Shown here one piece after another: positions 50,117 through 59,884 of a DNA stretch of 64,000 nucleotides; within the stretch, counting starts at the first letter, position 1; each line of letters begins with the position of its first letter. The notes beneath the pieces were generated by a model. That model was not told where the DNA came from. It worked only from the letters and a program-made list of their open reading frames with translations, and did no database searches. The stretch is from Burkholderia sp. H160. Its GTDB lineage: Bacteria; Pseudomonadota; Gammaproteobacteria; Burkholderiales; Burkholderiaceae. Where the stretch lies: NCBI GenBank assembly GCA_000173575.1, contig ABYL01000015.1, forward strand, positions 18,643 to 82,642, read 5' to 3'. A program made the position numbers and the translations under genes.

Positions 50117-51450
50117 CGTTTGGCCGGGACATGTGCTGCATCCACGCTGTCCCAGATGAGCCGCGGATCGAATTGATGCGACGCGAGCATAGTGAGGATC
50201 ACCACCGCGGCAAAAAAGAGCGCGCCGGGTCCGGCAGTGATGACGGCGAACGCGCCGAAATGAACCAGCGTGACCGTCAGTGCGACGACGAAGACATCAA
50301 GCATCGACCATCGACCAATGCGCTCGACCATCCGGTACAGACTTGCCCTTTCGCGGGCACGCCACCAGGAACGTCGACGGGCGGCAATCGTGAGAAACGT
50401 GAGAACCACCAGCTTGAGCATCGGCACGAGAACGCTGGCGACGAAGACGACGACGGCAAGCGGCCAGTCTCCCGAGGTCCAGAAGTACGCGACACCGCCC
50501 AGGATCGTGTCGTCTTCGGAGCGGCCCAGCGACGACGCGTGCATGATGGGCAGCAGGTTCGCCGGAATGTAGGCGAGCGCGGCCGCGACAAGCAGGCTGA
50601 GCGTTCGGGAGAGGCTGTCCGGCCGACGTTCGTGCAGCATGTGGCGACATTGCGCGCAGCGCTGGTGCGTCGTACGTTTTCTTCGTGTCTGAACAAGTCC
50701 ACACGCATGACAGCCGACAAGTCCGGCTCGCTGCGCCGTAATAGCAGGTGATGAACCGGCTTTGCGTGCTCGCAATGGCCGGGTGAAGCGCCCACGGCCT
50801 GCTCTTATTCGTGACCAGCGAACGCCGGCAATTGATGCAGACGCTATTTCGTCGTGCACGACCCACAGCCCGCCCGGGTCAAACGAAGCGACTATCGCCA
50901 GCATGACGGTCAGCGCAGCCAACGCGAACAATCCCGGCCCGGGGACCACTTCCGCGATGCTGACCATTTTCACGATCGTCACCAGCACGCCGAGCATGAA
51001 CACTTCGACCATACCCCATGGCCGGACGAGTCGAACGACGCGCAACATCCCATTGAAACGCGGCGGCAGCTTGCCCATGCGAAGGGGCACCAGTACACAT
51101 AACAACGCAAGCAGTTCGACCAGCGGAAAGAGAATCGAAAAGCAGAACACCACGGTCGCGACGACGCGCATATTGCCCAACCACAGCGAATGCACCGCGC
51201 CGAACAACGTCGCCTCCGACGTCATGCCGTTGGCGCGTAGCCCGATCAGTGGGAAAGACTGTGCTATGCAGTAAGTGATCAACGCGGCGAGTGTCACAGC
51301 GCAGATCCAGTCAAGCGACAGCCCCGCACCCGGTAGCGCTGTCAGGCTCGCACCGCAGCGCGAACAGGTAGCGCGACGCCCCCTGACAGTCGGAGGCTTG
51401 CGAAACAGCAGATCGCATTCGTGGCAGGCAATCAGTCTGTGATATTCCAT
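50113..51450 (-). CDS. pqiA: PqiA-like inner-membrane protein
   Basis: A 445-residue protein built from two similar halves, each with a zinc-ribbon pair (CHEC and CSRC near the N-terminus; CHAC and CAQC near the middle) followed by four membrane segments. This is the duplicated paraquat-inducible protein A fold. It is the inner-membrane partner of PqiB. I chose the ATG (MEYHRLIACHEC); an upstream TTG adds 13 residues. Only 4 bp are shared with pqiB, so the three genes form one operon. Confidence 0.92.
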   Translation of the reverse strand: MEYHRLIACHECDLLFRKPPTVRGRRATCSRCGASLTALPGAGLSLDWICAVTLAALITYCIAQSFPLIGLRANGMTSEATLFGAVHSLWLGNMRVVATVVFCFSILFPLVELLALLCVLVPLRMGKLPPRFNGMLRVVRLVRPWGMVEVFMLGVLVTIVKMVSIAEVVPGPGLFALAALTVMLAIVASFDPGGLWVVHDEIASASIAGVRWSRIRAGRGRFTRPLRARKAGSSPAITAQRAGLVGCHACGLVQTRRKRTTHQRCAQCRHMLHERRPDSLSRTLSLLVAAALAYIPANLLPIMHASSLGRSEDDTILGGVAYFWTSGDWPLAVVVFVASVLVPMLKLVVLTFLTIAARRRSWWRARERASLYRMVERIGRWSMLDVFVVALTVTLVHFGAFAVITAGPGALFFAAVVILTMLASHQFDPRLIWDSVDAAHVPAKR

Positions 51451-51642
51451 ACAGGATGAAACGGAAGTACGGCGCCCCCACCGGTGCAATCAGGCATCAG
51501 GTGTGTATCCCAGCGGGGCGTCGATTGATGTGTCCCAAAACGCCTGTTATCGGGTTCAGGCGGCAGCTAGTGAGTCAATGACCAATAGCGAGGCCGACCT
51601 TGATTCGGCATGATCGCCCTCGCCGCTTTCACGAACGCCTGG

Positions 51643-53106
51643 TCATTGCGCCGACGCAGTGCTCTGCGGGGTGGCGGGCAACTCGCCCATCGACTGGAAC
51701 AGCGCCGCCGTATCGCTCATGCGCTGACCGGCTGCGCGCACGGCGGCGATCTGCGCGTTCAGGTAACGCGACTCACTCGCCTGTCGCGCCGTCGAAGGTA
51801 GCGAGCCCATGCGGTGGCGCGACGCCGTATCCTCGAATGCCGCGCGAGCGGCGTCCGCGGCTTCGTCCGACGAAGCGAGCGTCTGCGCATCGTTATCCAG
51901 CGCGGCCAGCGAATTCGCCACATCCTGGAAAGCGGACAGCACCGTCGCCTTGTAGTGCAGCACGGCGGCGTCGTAGGCGTCGATCGACGCGCGACGCTGC
52001 GCGAACAGCGCGCCTCCATGGAAGATTGGCTGCGACAGGCCGGCGCCGATCGCCCACAGTGCCCCCGCGCCCGAGGTCACCGCCGGCCAGCTGAAACCAC
52101 CTCGGCCCATCGAGGCCGTCAGCGACAGGCTCGGGTACATTTGCGCCGTCGCGGCGCCGACATCCGCGGCGGCGGCCTTCACGGCGGCGTCGGCTGCCTC
52201 GATGTCCGGGCGCGAGCGCAGCAGATCCGACGGCACGGCCACGGGCACGTGCTGCGGCAGCGACAGGCTATCGAGTTCCGGCACGCTCGGCGCGTTATCC
52301 GGCGTGCGCCCCATCAGCACCGCCAGCGCGTGGATCGAGGACGCGCGTTGCTGACGCAACGACGGCAACGTCGCCGCGATGGCAGCCGCGTCCTGTTTCG
52401 ACGCAAGCGCCTGCGCGCGTGAGACCGAGCCGAGCGCGTAGCGCTGCTGATCCTCGTTCGCAGCATCGTTGGACACCGCAACGAGCCGTTCGGTGAGTGC
52501 GATCTGCCGATCGAGCGCCGCCACATTGATCGCCGTGCCGGCAATATTCGCGGCCAGTGCGCGGCGTGACGCCTCGAGCTCAAATTCCTGCACGTTCACG
52601 CGAGCCGCGCTCGCCGAATTCATGTAGCGCGTCTGGCCGAACAGGTCGAACGTGTAATGGGTGAAGATCTGCCCAGCAAAAAAGTTGTATTGCACCTGCT
52701 CGGGACCGAGCCCCGGCACGACAGGTGTACGCGCGCGCTCAATCTGCGCGGCGCCATCGATCGACGGCAGCGTCGACGCGCCGACCTGAGCGCGCAATTG
52801 CTCCTGCGCCGACGCGAGCGTGCGCTGGGTCGCCGCGAGCGTCGGGCTGTTGCGCAAGCCTTCGTCCACCAGAGCGTCAAGCGCATCGGAGCGGTAAAGC
52901 CGCCACCATTGGGGCACGCCCGCCGCGCCGACATCGAATGTCTGTGCCACGCCACCGGCTGCGACCGTCTTCGACGGCTGCGCCTCTACGCCATAGTGCC
53001 CGGGCGACGGCATGGCTGGCGGCTCGCCGCTCGGCCCGAACGAGCACGCTGATAGGGCGAGTGCCGCAGCCGCGGCCGCCACGGATGTCTTGCAGGTAAA
53101 GCTCAT
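51643..53106 (-). CDS. RND efflux outer-membrane lipoprotein (NodT family)
   Basis: A 487-residue TolC-like protein with lipobox ALSACS, the two repeats of outer-membrane efflux proteins (WWRLYRSDALDALVDEGL, later IFHGGALFAQRRASIDAYDAA) and SRPDIEAADAAVKAA. It forms the exit duct of the tripartite pump. The ATG follows GGAGG; a TTG two codons earlier is less likely. It starts just after the RND gene. Confidence 0.92.
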   Translation of the reverse strand: MSFTCKTSVAAAAAALALSACSFGPSGEPPAMPSPGHYGVEAQPSKTVAAGGVAQTFDVGAAGVPQWWRLYRSDALDALVDEGLRNSPTLAATQRTLASAQEQLRAQVGASTLPSIDGAAQIERARTPVVPGLGPEQVQYNFFAGQIFTHYTFDLFGQTRYMNSASAARVNVQEFELEASRRALAANIAGTAINVAALDRQIALTERLVAVSNDAANEDQQRYALGSVSRAQALASKQDAAAIAATLPSLRQQRASSIHALAVLMGRTPDNAPSVPELDSLSLPQHVPVAVPSDLLRSRPDIEAADAAVKAAAADVGAATAQMYPSLSLTASMGRGGFSWPAVTSGAGALWAIGAGLSQPIFHGGALFAQRRASIDAYDAAVLHYKATVLSAFQDVANSLAALDNDAQTLASSDEAADAARAAFEDTASRHRMGSLPSTARQASESRYLNAQIAAVRAAGQRMSDTAALFQSMGELPATPQSTASAQ

Positions 53107-53108
53107 GA

Positions 53109-56100
53109 TCAAACCTCCGTATGCTCGACGACGACCGGTTGCGCGTCGCGCTCGTCACGCCGGACCCTGAAGCAGGTTGCGTAGAGCGCTGGCAGGAAGA
53201 ACACCGTCAGCAGTGTGGCGATAGTGATGCCGCCCATCAGCGCGGTTGCCATCGGGCCGAAGAAGCCAGAGCGAAGCAGTGGAATTAGCGCGAGCACGGC
53301 GGCGGCGGCCGTCAGCATGATTGGCCGGAACCGCCGTACGGTTGCGCCGATGATCGCGTCGAAGCGCGGCTGCCCTGCGGCGATGTCCTGGTCGATCTGG
53401 TCCACCAGAATCACGGAGTTGCGCATGATGATGCCGAACATCGCGATCACACCCAGCAACGCGACGAAGCCGAACGGCTTGCCGAACAGCAGCAGCGCGG
53501 TCACCACGCCGATCAAGCCCAGCGGCGCGGTCAGCACGACGATGAACGTTCGTGCGAAGTTTTTCAGCTGGATCATCAGCAGCGTCAGCACCGCGATGAT
53601 CATCAACGGCATTTCCGCGTTGATCGATGTCTGGCCCTTGACGCTCTCTTCCACCGCGCCGCCTACCTCGATCCGGTAACCGACGGGTAGTTTGGCGCGC
53701 GCAGCGGTTAGCGCATGCTCGATGTCGCGCGTCACGTCGATGCCCTGCGCGTCGCCGCGCACGTCGGCCTGCACGGTAATGGTTGGCTGACGGTCGCGCT
53801 CCCAGATGACCCCGTATTCCAGCGTGTCGCGGACGTGTCCCAGCGAGCCGAGCGGCACCGGGCCGTTGGGCGTGGGGATCGCCAGGCTCGTGAGCTTTGC
53901 GGGATCGACGCGCTCGCTCTTCGGCGCGCGCAGGTCCACGTTGATCAGCTTGTCGCGTTCGCGGTACTGGGTGACTGTGTAGCCGGAAAGCGTCATCGCG
54001 AGGAAGCTTGAGACGTCCTGCGAGGTGACGCCAAGCTGGCGCGCCCGGTTCTGATCGATCTCGAATGACATCGACCGCTCGGCCGGCTCGTCCCAGTCGA
54101 ACTGGACGTTGCGCGTGCGCGGGTCGGCACGGACCTGGTCCGCCACCGTATCCGCGATCGAGCGCACCGTCGCGATGTCGTCGCCGCTGACGCGGAACTT
54201 GATCGGGAAGCCCACGGGCGGACCATTTTCGAGTCGTGCGACACGCGTACGAACGCCGGAGAAGTCCTTCTCGAGTTTTGCGTCGAGCCAGTGCATCAAC
54301 TCCTCGCGCGTCTCGACGTCCTTCGCCGTGATGACGAACTGCGCGAAGTTGGGCTGTTGCAGCTGTTGATCGAGCGGCAGATAGAAGCGCGGCGCCCCTG
54401 TTCCCACGAAGTCGACGTAATGCTCGATCTCCGCCTTGCCGTCCAGAACCTTTTCGAGCCGCTTCGCTTCACGCAGCGTCGCCTCGAACGAAGCGCCTTC
54501 CGGCAGCCTCAGGTCGACCAGCAGTTCGGGGCGCTCCGAGTTCGGAAAAAACTGCTGCGGCACGCGTGTGAACACCGCCATTGCGATTGCGAACAGCACG
54601 GCGGTGACGCCGAGCACGACCCACCGCCGGTCGATACACCAAGTGATCCAGCCCGACAGGCGCCGGTAGAAACCCGTGTCGTAGACATCGTGCCCGTGAG
54701 CCGCGCCTTCGTGACCTTTGCGTTCGGGCAGCATATGAAAGCCGAGCAATGGCACGAGCACGACCGCCGCGAACCACGAGACGATCAGTGCAATCGCCGA
54801 CACCTCGAAGATCGAGCGCGTATACTCGCCCGTGCTCGATTTGGCGAGCGCGATCGGCAGAAAGCCGGCGACCGTCACGAGCGTTCCCGTCAACATCGGA
54901 AAGGCCGTGCTCGTATAGGCGAAGGCGGCGGCACGCATGCGGCTCCAGCCCTGTTCGAGCTTCACCGCCATCATTTCGACGGCGATGATCGCGTCGTCGA
55001 CGAGCAGCCCGAGCGCCAGCACGAGCGTGCCGAGCGACACCTTGTCCAGGCCAATGCCGAACAGATGCATGCACAGCGCCGTCATCGCCAGCACGATTGG
55101 AATCGTGATCACGACGACCATGCCGGTTCTCAGTCCCAGCGAAACGAGGCTGACGACCAGCACGATCGCCACCGCCTCGCCGACCGAGCGCACGAACTCG
55201 TTGACCGAGTGCTTGACCGCATGAGGCATGCTCGAGACCGGCGCGAGCTTGAGACCCGCCGGAAGCGTCGCCTGCAGCTCAGCCGCCTTCGCGTCGAGCG
55301 CCTTGCCGAGGTCGATGACGTCACCGCCCTTTTGCATCGTCACGCCGATGCCGAGTACCGCCTGACCGCCGACACGCATTTGCGTAACAGGCGGATCGTC
55401 GTAGCCACGCTTGATGGCCGCGATGTCGCCGAGGCGGAAAGTGCGCTTGTTGACTGTTAGCAGCATGTCCGCGAGCGCCTGTTCGTCCTTGAACGCGCCG
55501 CTCGGGCGCACGAACACGCGGTCATCCTCCGTTGTGATGGTGCCAACGGGGGCAACGGCATTCTGCGCGTCGATGGCCTGAGCCAGTTGTTGCGGCGAAA
55601 TCGACAGCCGCGTCAGTTGCGCGTTCGAGATCTCGACAAAGATATGCTGATCGGGGTCGCCAAAGTAGTCGACCTTCGCGACACCGGGTACGCGCAGCAG
55701 CACCGTGCGAAGTTTGTCCGCGTAGTCGTGCAGTTGCGCGGGAGAAAAGCCATCGCCTTCGAGCGCGTAGATGTTCGTGTAGACGTCGCCGAACTCGTCG
55801 TTGAAGAACGGGCCAATTGTTCCTTTCGGAAGCGTCGCCGCGATGTCGCCGATTTTTTTACGGACCTGATACCACGTCTCGGGCACATCCTTGACGGGCG
55901 CCGAATCTTTCATTGCGAAGAAGATCATCGACTCGCCGGGCCGCGAGTAGCTCTTGATGTTGTCGACATTAGGCGCCGCCTGCAATTGACGGCCGATCCG
56001 GTCAGTGACCTGCTCCTGCACTTCGCGCGCGGTCGCTCCCGGCCAGTAAGTCTTGATGACCATGGTGCGGAACGTGAATGGCGGATCCTCCGACTGCGCG

Positions 56101-56276
56101 AGGTGCGTATAGCCGATCACGCCAAACAGCGTGGCGAGGCCGATCAGAAAAATCACGAGCTGCTGGTGTCGCAACGCCCAGGCTGAAAGATTGAAACCGG
56201 TTCCGCTCGTGCCAGTCTCGTTCGAGGCGCTTGCGGGCGCGCTATCGCGCGCATTTTGCTGGTCACGCGCGTTCAT
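53109..56276 (-). CDS. RND efflux inner-membrane transporter
   Basis: A 1055-residue resistance-nodulation-division transporter with 12 membrane segments and two large periplasmic loops. LGLLVDDAIIAVEMM holds the paired aspartates of the proton relay in segment 4, and GVIAMFGIIMRNSVILVDQI the matching segment 10 region. The loop sequence resembles the hydrophobe/amphiphile exporter branch more than the metal exporters. Its ATG overlaps the adaptor stop by four bases. Substrate unknown. Confidence 0.93.
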   Translation of the reverse strand: MNARDQQNARDSAPASASNETGTSGTGFNLSAWALRHQQLVIFLIGLATLFGVIGYTHLAQSEDPPFTFRTMVIKTYWPGATAREVQEQVTDRIGRQLQAAPNVDNIKSYSRPGESMIFFAMKDSAPVKDVPETWYQVRKKIGDIAATLPKGTIGPFFNDEFGDVYTNIYALEGDGFSPAQLHDYADKLRTVLLRVPGVAKVDYFGDPDQHIFVEISNAQLTRLSISPQQLAQAIDAQNAVAPVGTITTEDDRVFVRPSGAFKDEQALADMLLTVNKRTFRLGDIAAIKRGYDDPPVTQMRVGGQAVLGIGVTMQKGGDVIDLGKALDAKAAELQATLPAGLKLAPVSSMPHAVKHSVNEFVRSVGEAVAIVLVVSLVSLGLRTGMVVVITIPIVLAMTALCMHLFGIGLDKVSLGTLVLALGLLVDDAIIAVEMMAVKLEQGWSRMRAAAFAYTSTAFPMLTGTLVTVAGFLPIALAKSSTGEYTRSIFEVSAIALIVSWFAAVVLVPLLGFHMLPERKGHEGAAHGHDVYDTGFYRRLSGWITWCIDRRWVVLGVTAVLFAIAMAVFTRVPQQFFPNSERPELLVDLRLPEGASFEATLREAKRLEKVLDGKAEIEHYVDFVGTGAPRFYLPLDQQLQQPNFAQFVITAKDVETREELMHWLDAKLEKDFSGVRTRVARLENGPPVGFPIKFRVSGDDIATVRSIADTVADQVRADPRTRNVQFDWDEPAERSMSFEIDQNRARQLGVTSQDVSSFLAMTLSGYTVTQYRERDKLINVDLRAPKSERVDPAKLTSLAIPTPNGPVPLGSLGHVRDTLEYGVIWERDRQPTITVQADVRGDAQGIDVTRDIEHALTAARAKLPVGYRIEVGGAVEESVKGQTSINAEMPLMIIAVLTLLMIQLKNFARTFIVVLTAPLGLIGVVTALLLFGKPFGFVALLGVIAMFGIIMRNSVILVDQIDQDIAAGQPRFDAIIGATVRRFRPIMLTAAAAVLALIPLLRSGFFGPMATALMGGITIATLLTVFFLPALYATCFRVRRDERDAQPVVVEHTEV

Positions 56277-57442
56277 GACGGAAAGTCCTCCGGATGTAGC
56301 GGAGGCACCATCTGCACGTGTTGGCCCGAACTCACGGCATGCACGCCTTGCAGTACGACGCGGTCGCCATCGTGCAGACCGGCAGCGATCGACACCGTGC
56401 GTTCGCCGTATTGCGCGATCGTAACCGGACGCAGTTCAAGCGCGTCGCTACCGTTACGGACCACCCACACGGCAGGCTTTTCACCCTGGTGAAAAAGCGC
56501 TGTCACCGGCAGCGTAAAGGCCCCGCTTACGGCGCCCTCGCGTGCGTCATCGAACGCAACGTTGGCGGTCATGCCGAGACGCACTTCGGCAGTGGGTGCG
56601 GTCAATGTCAGCTTGACCTGCCACGTGCGGCTTTCCGGATCTGCGGCGGCGGACACCTCGCGCACGGTTGCATCGAATGACTTGCCAGGCAGCGCCGACA
56701 GCGAGACGCTCGCCTTGCTGCCGACTCTCAGCGCATTCACCGTGTTTTCCGACGCGTCGCAGACGATGTCGACGTCGCCCGTCCAGGCGAGGTGGTACAC
56801 GGCTTGAGTGGCCTGCACGTTCTGGCCAGTATCGGCGTCTTCCGACGTGACGACCCCGTCGTGCTCGGCCGTGAGCGTTGCATAGCGGAGATGATCGGTC
56901 GCAAGCGCCATCTGTGCGAGAGCGGAATTGCGCTGTGCAAGCGCGGAAGCGTAGGCGTCCTGGGTCTGCTCCAACTGCGCGGTTGCGATCAGGTTCGCAC
57001 GGGCCTGCGCCTCGTCACGGTCAAGCTGCTGCTTTGCGAAAACGAGCCGATGCTCCGCAGCGTCGAGTTGCGCGCGCGCGTTGATGAGATTGTTCTGAAG
57101 ATCGGTCGGATCGAGTAGCGCAACGATTTGCCCCGCCTTCACGGTGTCCCCGATACGCACGCGCCGTTCGATCACTTTGCCGCCGACCCGAAACGACAGA
57201 GGCGTGGAATAGCGCGCCTGCACCTGCGCCGGCAACGATGCGTCGGCCATTCGTCCATCGGGATGAACCACGCGCGCCACGACGGGCTTTGGCTGCGGCA
57301 CGAGCGCTTCGCGCTGATGGCACGCGCTAAGGAGAAGTGCGCTGCTCACCATGATGACAACGGGTATCCGGTGCGTTGGCCGGAACAGGGAGGGAAACGA
57401 GGAGCGCGCCCGTTTCAGCGCGACAGGACCGGAATGTTTCAC
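56273..57442 (-). CDS. RND efflux periplasmic adaptor (membrane fusion protein)
   Basis: A 389-residue HlyD-type adaptor. The hydrophobic signal and lipobox (LLLSACH) are near 35-45, a barrel-sandwich/lipoyl part follows (FRVGGKVIERRVRIGDTVKAG), then a coiled-coil hairpin (about 95-160) and a beta-barrel. The start is uncertain: I use a GTG giving a normal lipoprotein signal; the frame is open 30 codons further up, and an internal ATG at 57352 would cut the signal. It is the first gene of the efflux operon. Confidence 0.85.
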   Translation of the reverse strand: MKHSGPVALKRARSSFPSLFRPTHRIPVVIMVSSALLLSACHQREALVPQPKPVVARVVHPDGRMADASLPAQVQARYSTPLSFRVGGKVIERRVRIGDTVKAGQIVALLDPTDLQNNLINARAQLDAAEHRLVFAKQQLDRDEAQARANLIATAQLEQTQDAYASALAQRNSALAQMALATDHLRYATLTAEHDGVVTSEDADTGQNVQATQAVYHLAWTGDVDIVCDASENTVNALRVGSKASVSLSALPGKSFDATVREVSAAADPESRTWQVKLTLTAPTAEVRLGMTANVAFDDAREGAVSGAFTLPVTALFHQGEKPAVWVVRNGSDALELRPVTIAQYGERTVSIAAGLHDGDRVVLQGVHAVSSGQHVQMVPPLHPEDFPS

Positions 57443-57875
57443 GATGTTTTCAAGGCAGATGATGAATCCAGGAAGAAAAAGCGATCCGCGCTGACAGGAG
57501 CCGGGGTGTCCGTGAGAAGCACGCCTTGTCACCAGCGCAAAAACCGGAAAGCCATCCGATGCGTTACTGATCCTCTTACAACGCTACTGAACGTTGTTCC
57601 GAAACGTTGTGGCGCGTCATCGCAACGGCCAGGCAGCACCGACTGGCAGCGGGACAGCAGCACCAGATAGTCGCGTCGGCTCATGCCCACGCGCCCTATG
57701 TGCACGAAACCTGCGAATCGCGATCCCGGTGCCTGAAGCGCGTCAAAGACGATTTCGCTGCGTCCCGCTGCCGCGACGCTAGCCGCATCAGGTGACATTA
57801 AACCCATGTTTGATACTATTGTCAATCATGACATATAAATCTACAATCTGATGAAACAGAGAATCGGGAGGCAAC
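57443..57875. other. divergent regulatory region of the efflux operon
   Basis: A 433-bp region between the adaptor and TetR genes with promoter module B at 57797-57847. The approximately 350-bp leader on the minus strand is open in one frame but has no recognisable protein; the adaptor start could lie up to 90 bp further into it. Confidence 0.5.
57797..57847. promoter_or_regulatory. overlapping divergent promoters, copy B
   Basis: Minus strand: TTGACA (57820-57825), 17 bases, TTTAAT (57797-57802), reading towards the RND operon. Plus strand: TTGTCA (57819-57824), 17 bases, TACAAT (57842-57847), reading towards the TetR gene. Layout and length equal copy A at 46711-46761. In the ungapped 51-base comparison starting at TGACATTAAA (57793), 38 positions agree. 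Confidence 0.7.
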
Positions 57876-58628
57876 GTGCCAGATGTCCGTAACAAGCGTG
57901 CAAGCCGTCGGTCGGCGGTCCATGCGCAGACCGCAAGCCGTGAATCGGTGTTTGGGCAATCGCCCCGTTTAGCGCGGCGCAAGCACGAGACTCGAGTTCG
58001 TTTGCTGGACGCCGTCTTCCGACTGGTGACGGAAAAAGGAATGGACAGCGTCACGATCGGGGAGATCACGGATGCCGCCGACGTGGGTTTCGGGTCTTTC
58101 TACAACTACTTCGAATCAAAGGAAGGCATCCTCGCAGCGCTCGTGGACTGGCTCTTCGAAGACTTCGCGAACAGGCTTGACGGACTCACCACCGGATTGG
58201 CCGACCCGGCGGAAGTGATAGCCGTGTCAGTGCGCCACACGCTCCTGCGTGCCTGCCGCGAGCCGGTCTGGGGACAATTCTTGATACGCGAGGGGCTATC
58301 TACACGCGCGTTAAGCACGGGTCTTGGTCAGCGGCTGCTGCGGGATGCGGCGATAGGGATTTCAACAAAGCGCTTTATGATCGCGGATGAGTTGATGTGC
58401 GTCGTTTCCGCAATTGGCACTGTGCTCGCAGGAGTCGCTGCTGAGCTTGATGTGTCAGCATCATCGAAGCGGACGGTTCGCGCGCGGAAGGTGTTACGGT
58501 CCAAAGCCGACAGGTTTGCCGAACGTACAGCGGCCATCGTCCTGCAGGGGTTTGGCCTCAAACGGCTGGAGGCTGAAGGGATCGCCCGGCGTCCGCTGCC
58601 CGCGACGCCAGAGGATGTAACCGGCTGA
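57876..58628 (+). CDS. TetR-family regulator of the RND efflux operon
   Basis: A 250-residue paralogue of the regulator at 46.8 kb, with the same helix-turn-helix (LLDAVFRLVTEKGMDSVTIG, then VGFGSFYNYFESKEGILAAL) and shared segments DPAEVIAVSVRHT and GLGQRLLRD. The start is GTG after GGGAGG. It is divergent from the efflux operon, which it probably represses in response to a pump substrate. Confidence 0.9.
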   Translation: MPDVRNKRASRRSAVHAQTASRESVFGQSPRLARRKHETRVRLLDAVFRLVTEKGMDSVTIGEITDAADVGFGSFYNYFESKEGILAALVDWLFEDFANRLDGLTTGLADPAEVIAVSVRHTLLRACREPVWGQFLIREGLSTRALSTGLGQRLLRDAAIGISTKRFMIADELMCVVSAIGTVLAGVAAELDVSASSKRTVRARKVLRSKADRFAERTAAIVLQGFGLKRLEAEGIARRPLPATPEDVTG

Positions 58629-58828
58629 AGTTGGATAGTTCTGTGCCCGGCCGCGAGCGGACCGATTGGGTACGGGCGTCGACCGCGACGCGTTCCCACC
58701 TGCCTGCAGTGCTTATTAGATATCTCTATTCTGTCGGGACGGGCGTCCATAGGCAGGATGCTCGCGCACCCTCACTCCGGTTGTCTTGCCGGAACGCGCC
58801 GCACAGGGAGCGCGTGGCCACTACCTGG

Positions 58829-59884
58829 TCACGCCCGGTAAAACGCACTTGTCAGATAACGGCGACGCAGTTCTCGCAACGCCAAAGCAAAGACGGCGCT
58901 GGCGGGCAGCGCAAGCAGAACACCGAAGAAACCGAAAAGTTTCCCAAAAGCCAATAACGAGAAAATGACCGCCAGCGGATGCAAACCGATACGCTCACCG
59001 ACGAGCCGGGGCGTAAGAATAGCGCTTTCGAGAATCTGCCCGACTCCATACACGACCATCACCGCACCGAGGCCGTACCAGTCGCCAAATTGCAGCAACG
59101 CAGCCAGCAGCGCCATCGCCAGTGCCGTCGCGAATCCGATATAGGGAATAAAGACGGCAAACGCCGTCAAAAGACCAATGGGCAGCGCGATGGCCAGTCC
59201 AGCGAGCGCCAGTGAAACGGGGTAAAACGCTGCGAGTATCGCGACGACAAGCAACTGCCCACGCAGATATTGCGACATCATGTGATCGATCTCTGCGACA
59301 AAGTCGCGCGTCCTTCCTAGCCAGCGGCGCGGCACGAAGCTTTCCAGGCGCGCGAAAGCCTCATGCCTGTCGTAGAGCAGATAAAAGAGCACGAGTGGCA
59401 CCAGCACTGCATTTCCCACGACGGTCATCATTACATTGCCGCTTGTGCCAAGGTACCGCCACACGGTAAGAGCAGCGCCCTGCTCGCTTGCGATCAAATG
59501 TGCCGCGACCCAATCACGAACACTCGCCATATCAAGCGAGTAGGTGATTCCCAGCCACGCGAGCCGCGGTTTGAGAATGGCCTCGAACTTCGCCGCAAGC
59601 GATGGAACCTGTTCTGCGAATTCAGGCCCTTCCTCCTGGATGACCAGGAATGCAAGCAAAACGACCGACGTGATCACCAACGCGAATAGAGAGATCATGA
59701 GAAGCGCAGCAAGTCCTCTTGGCGTGCGATGACGTGCAAGCCATTCGACGCCTGGCTGCAGGATGTACGCGATCATTGCACCGAGAAGAAATGGCGTCAG
59801 CACGGCGCGCAGGCTCCAGAGAAGAATGCCGGCCGATAAGGCGACGGCTCCCCAAATGAGCGATTGGCGATGGTAGTTGGTCAT
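58829..59884 (-). CDS. AI-2E transporter family permease (PerM/YdiK-like)
   Basis: A 351-residue membrane protein with about seven or eight predicted segments. PFLLGAMIAYILQPGVEWL near the N-terminus and the conserved IPYIGFATALAMALLAALLQ and LTPRLVGERIGLHPLAVIFSLLAFGKLFGF (read in parts) stretches define the family. Members export or exchange small molecules; few substrates are known, and autoinducer-2 export should not be assumed. It stands alone. Confidence 0.92.
   Translation of the reverse strand: MTNYHRQSLIWGAVALSAGILLWSLRAVLTPFLLGAMIAYILQPGVEWLARHRTPRGLAALLMISLFALVITSVVLLAFLVIQEEGPEFAEQVPSLAAKFEAILKPRLAWLGITYSLDMASVRDWVAAHLIASEQGAALTVWRYLGTSGNVMMTVVGNAVLVPLVLFYLLYDRHEAFARLESFVPRRWLGRTRDFVAEIDHMMSQYLRGQLLVVAILAAFYPVSLALAGLAIALPIGLLTAFAVFIPYIGFATALAMALLAALLQFGDWYGLGAVMVVYGVGQILESAILTPRLVGERIGLHPLAVIFSLLAFGKLFGFFGVLLALPASAVFALALRELRRRYLTSAFYRA

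Noticed and set aside
58829-59884. Calling the permease an autoinducer-2 exporter
   Set aside because: The family name comes from one member; no quorum-sensing gene is nearby and the substrate is unknown.
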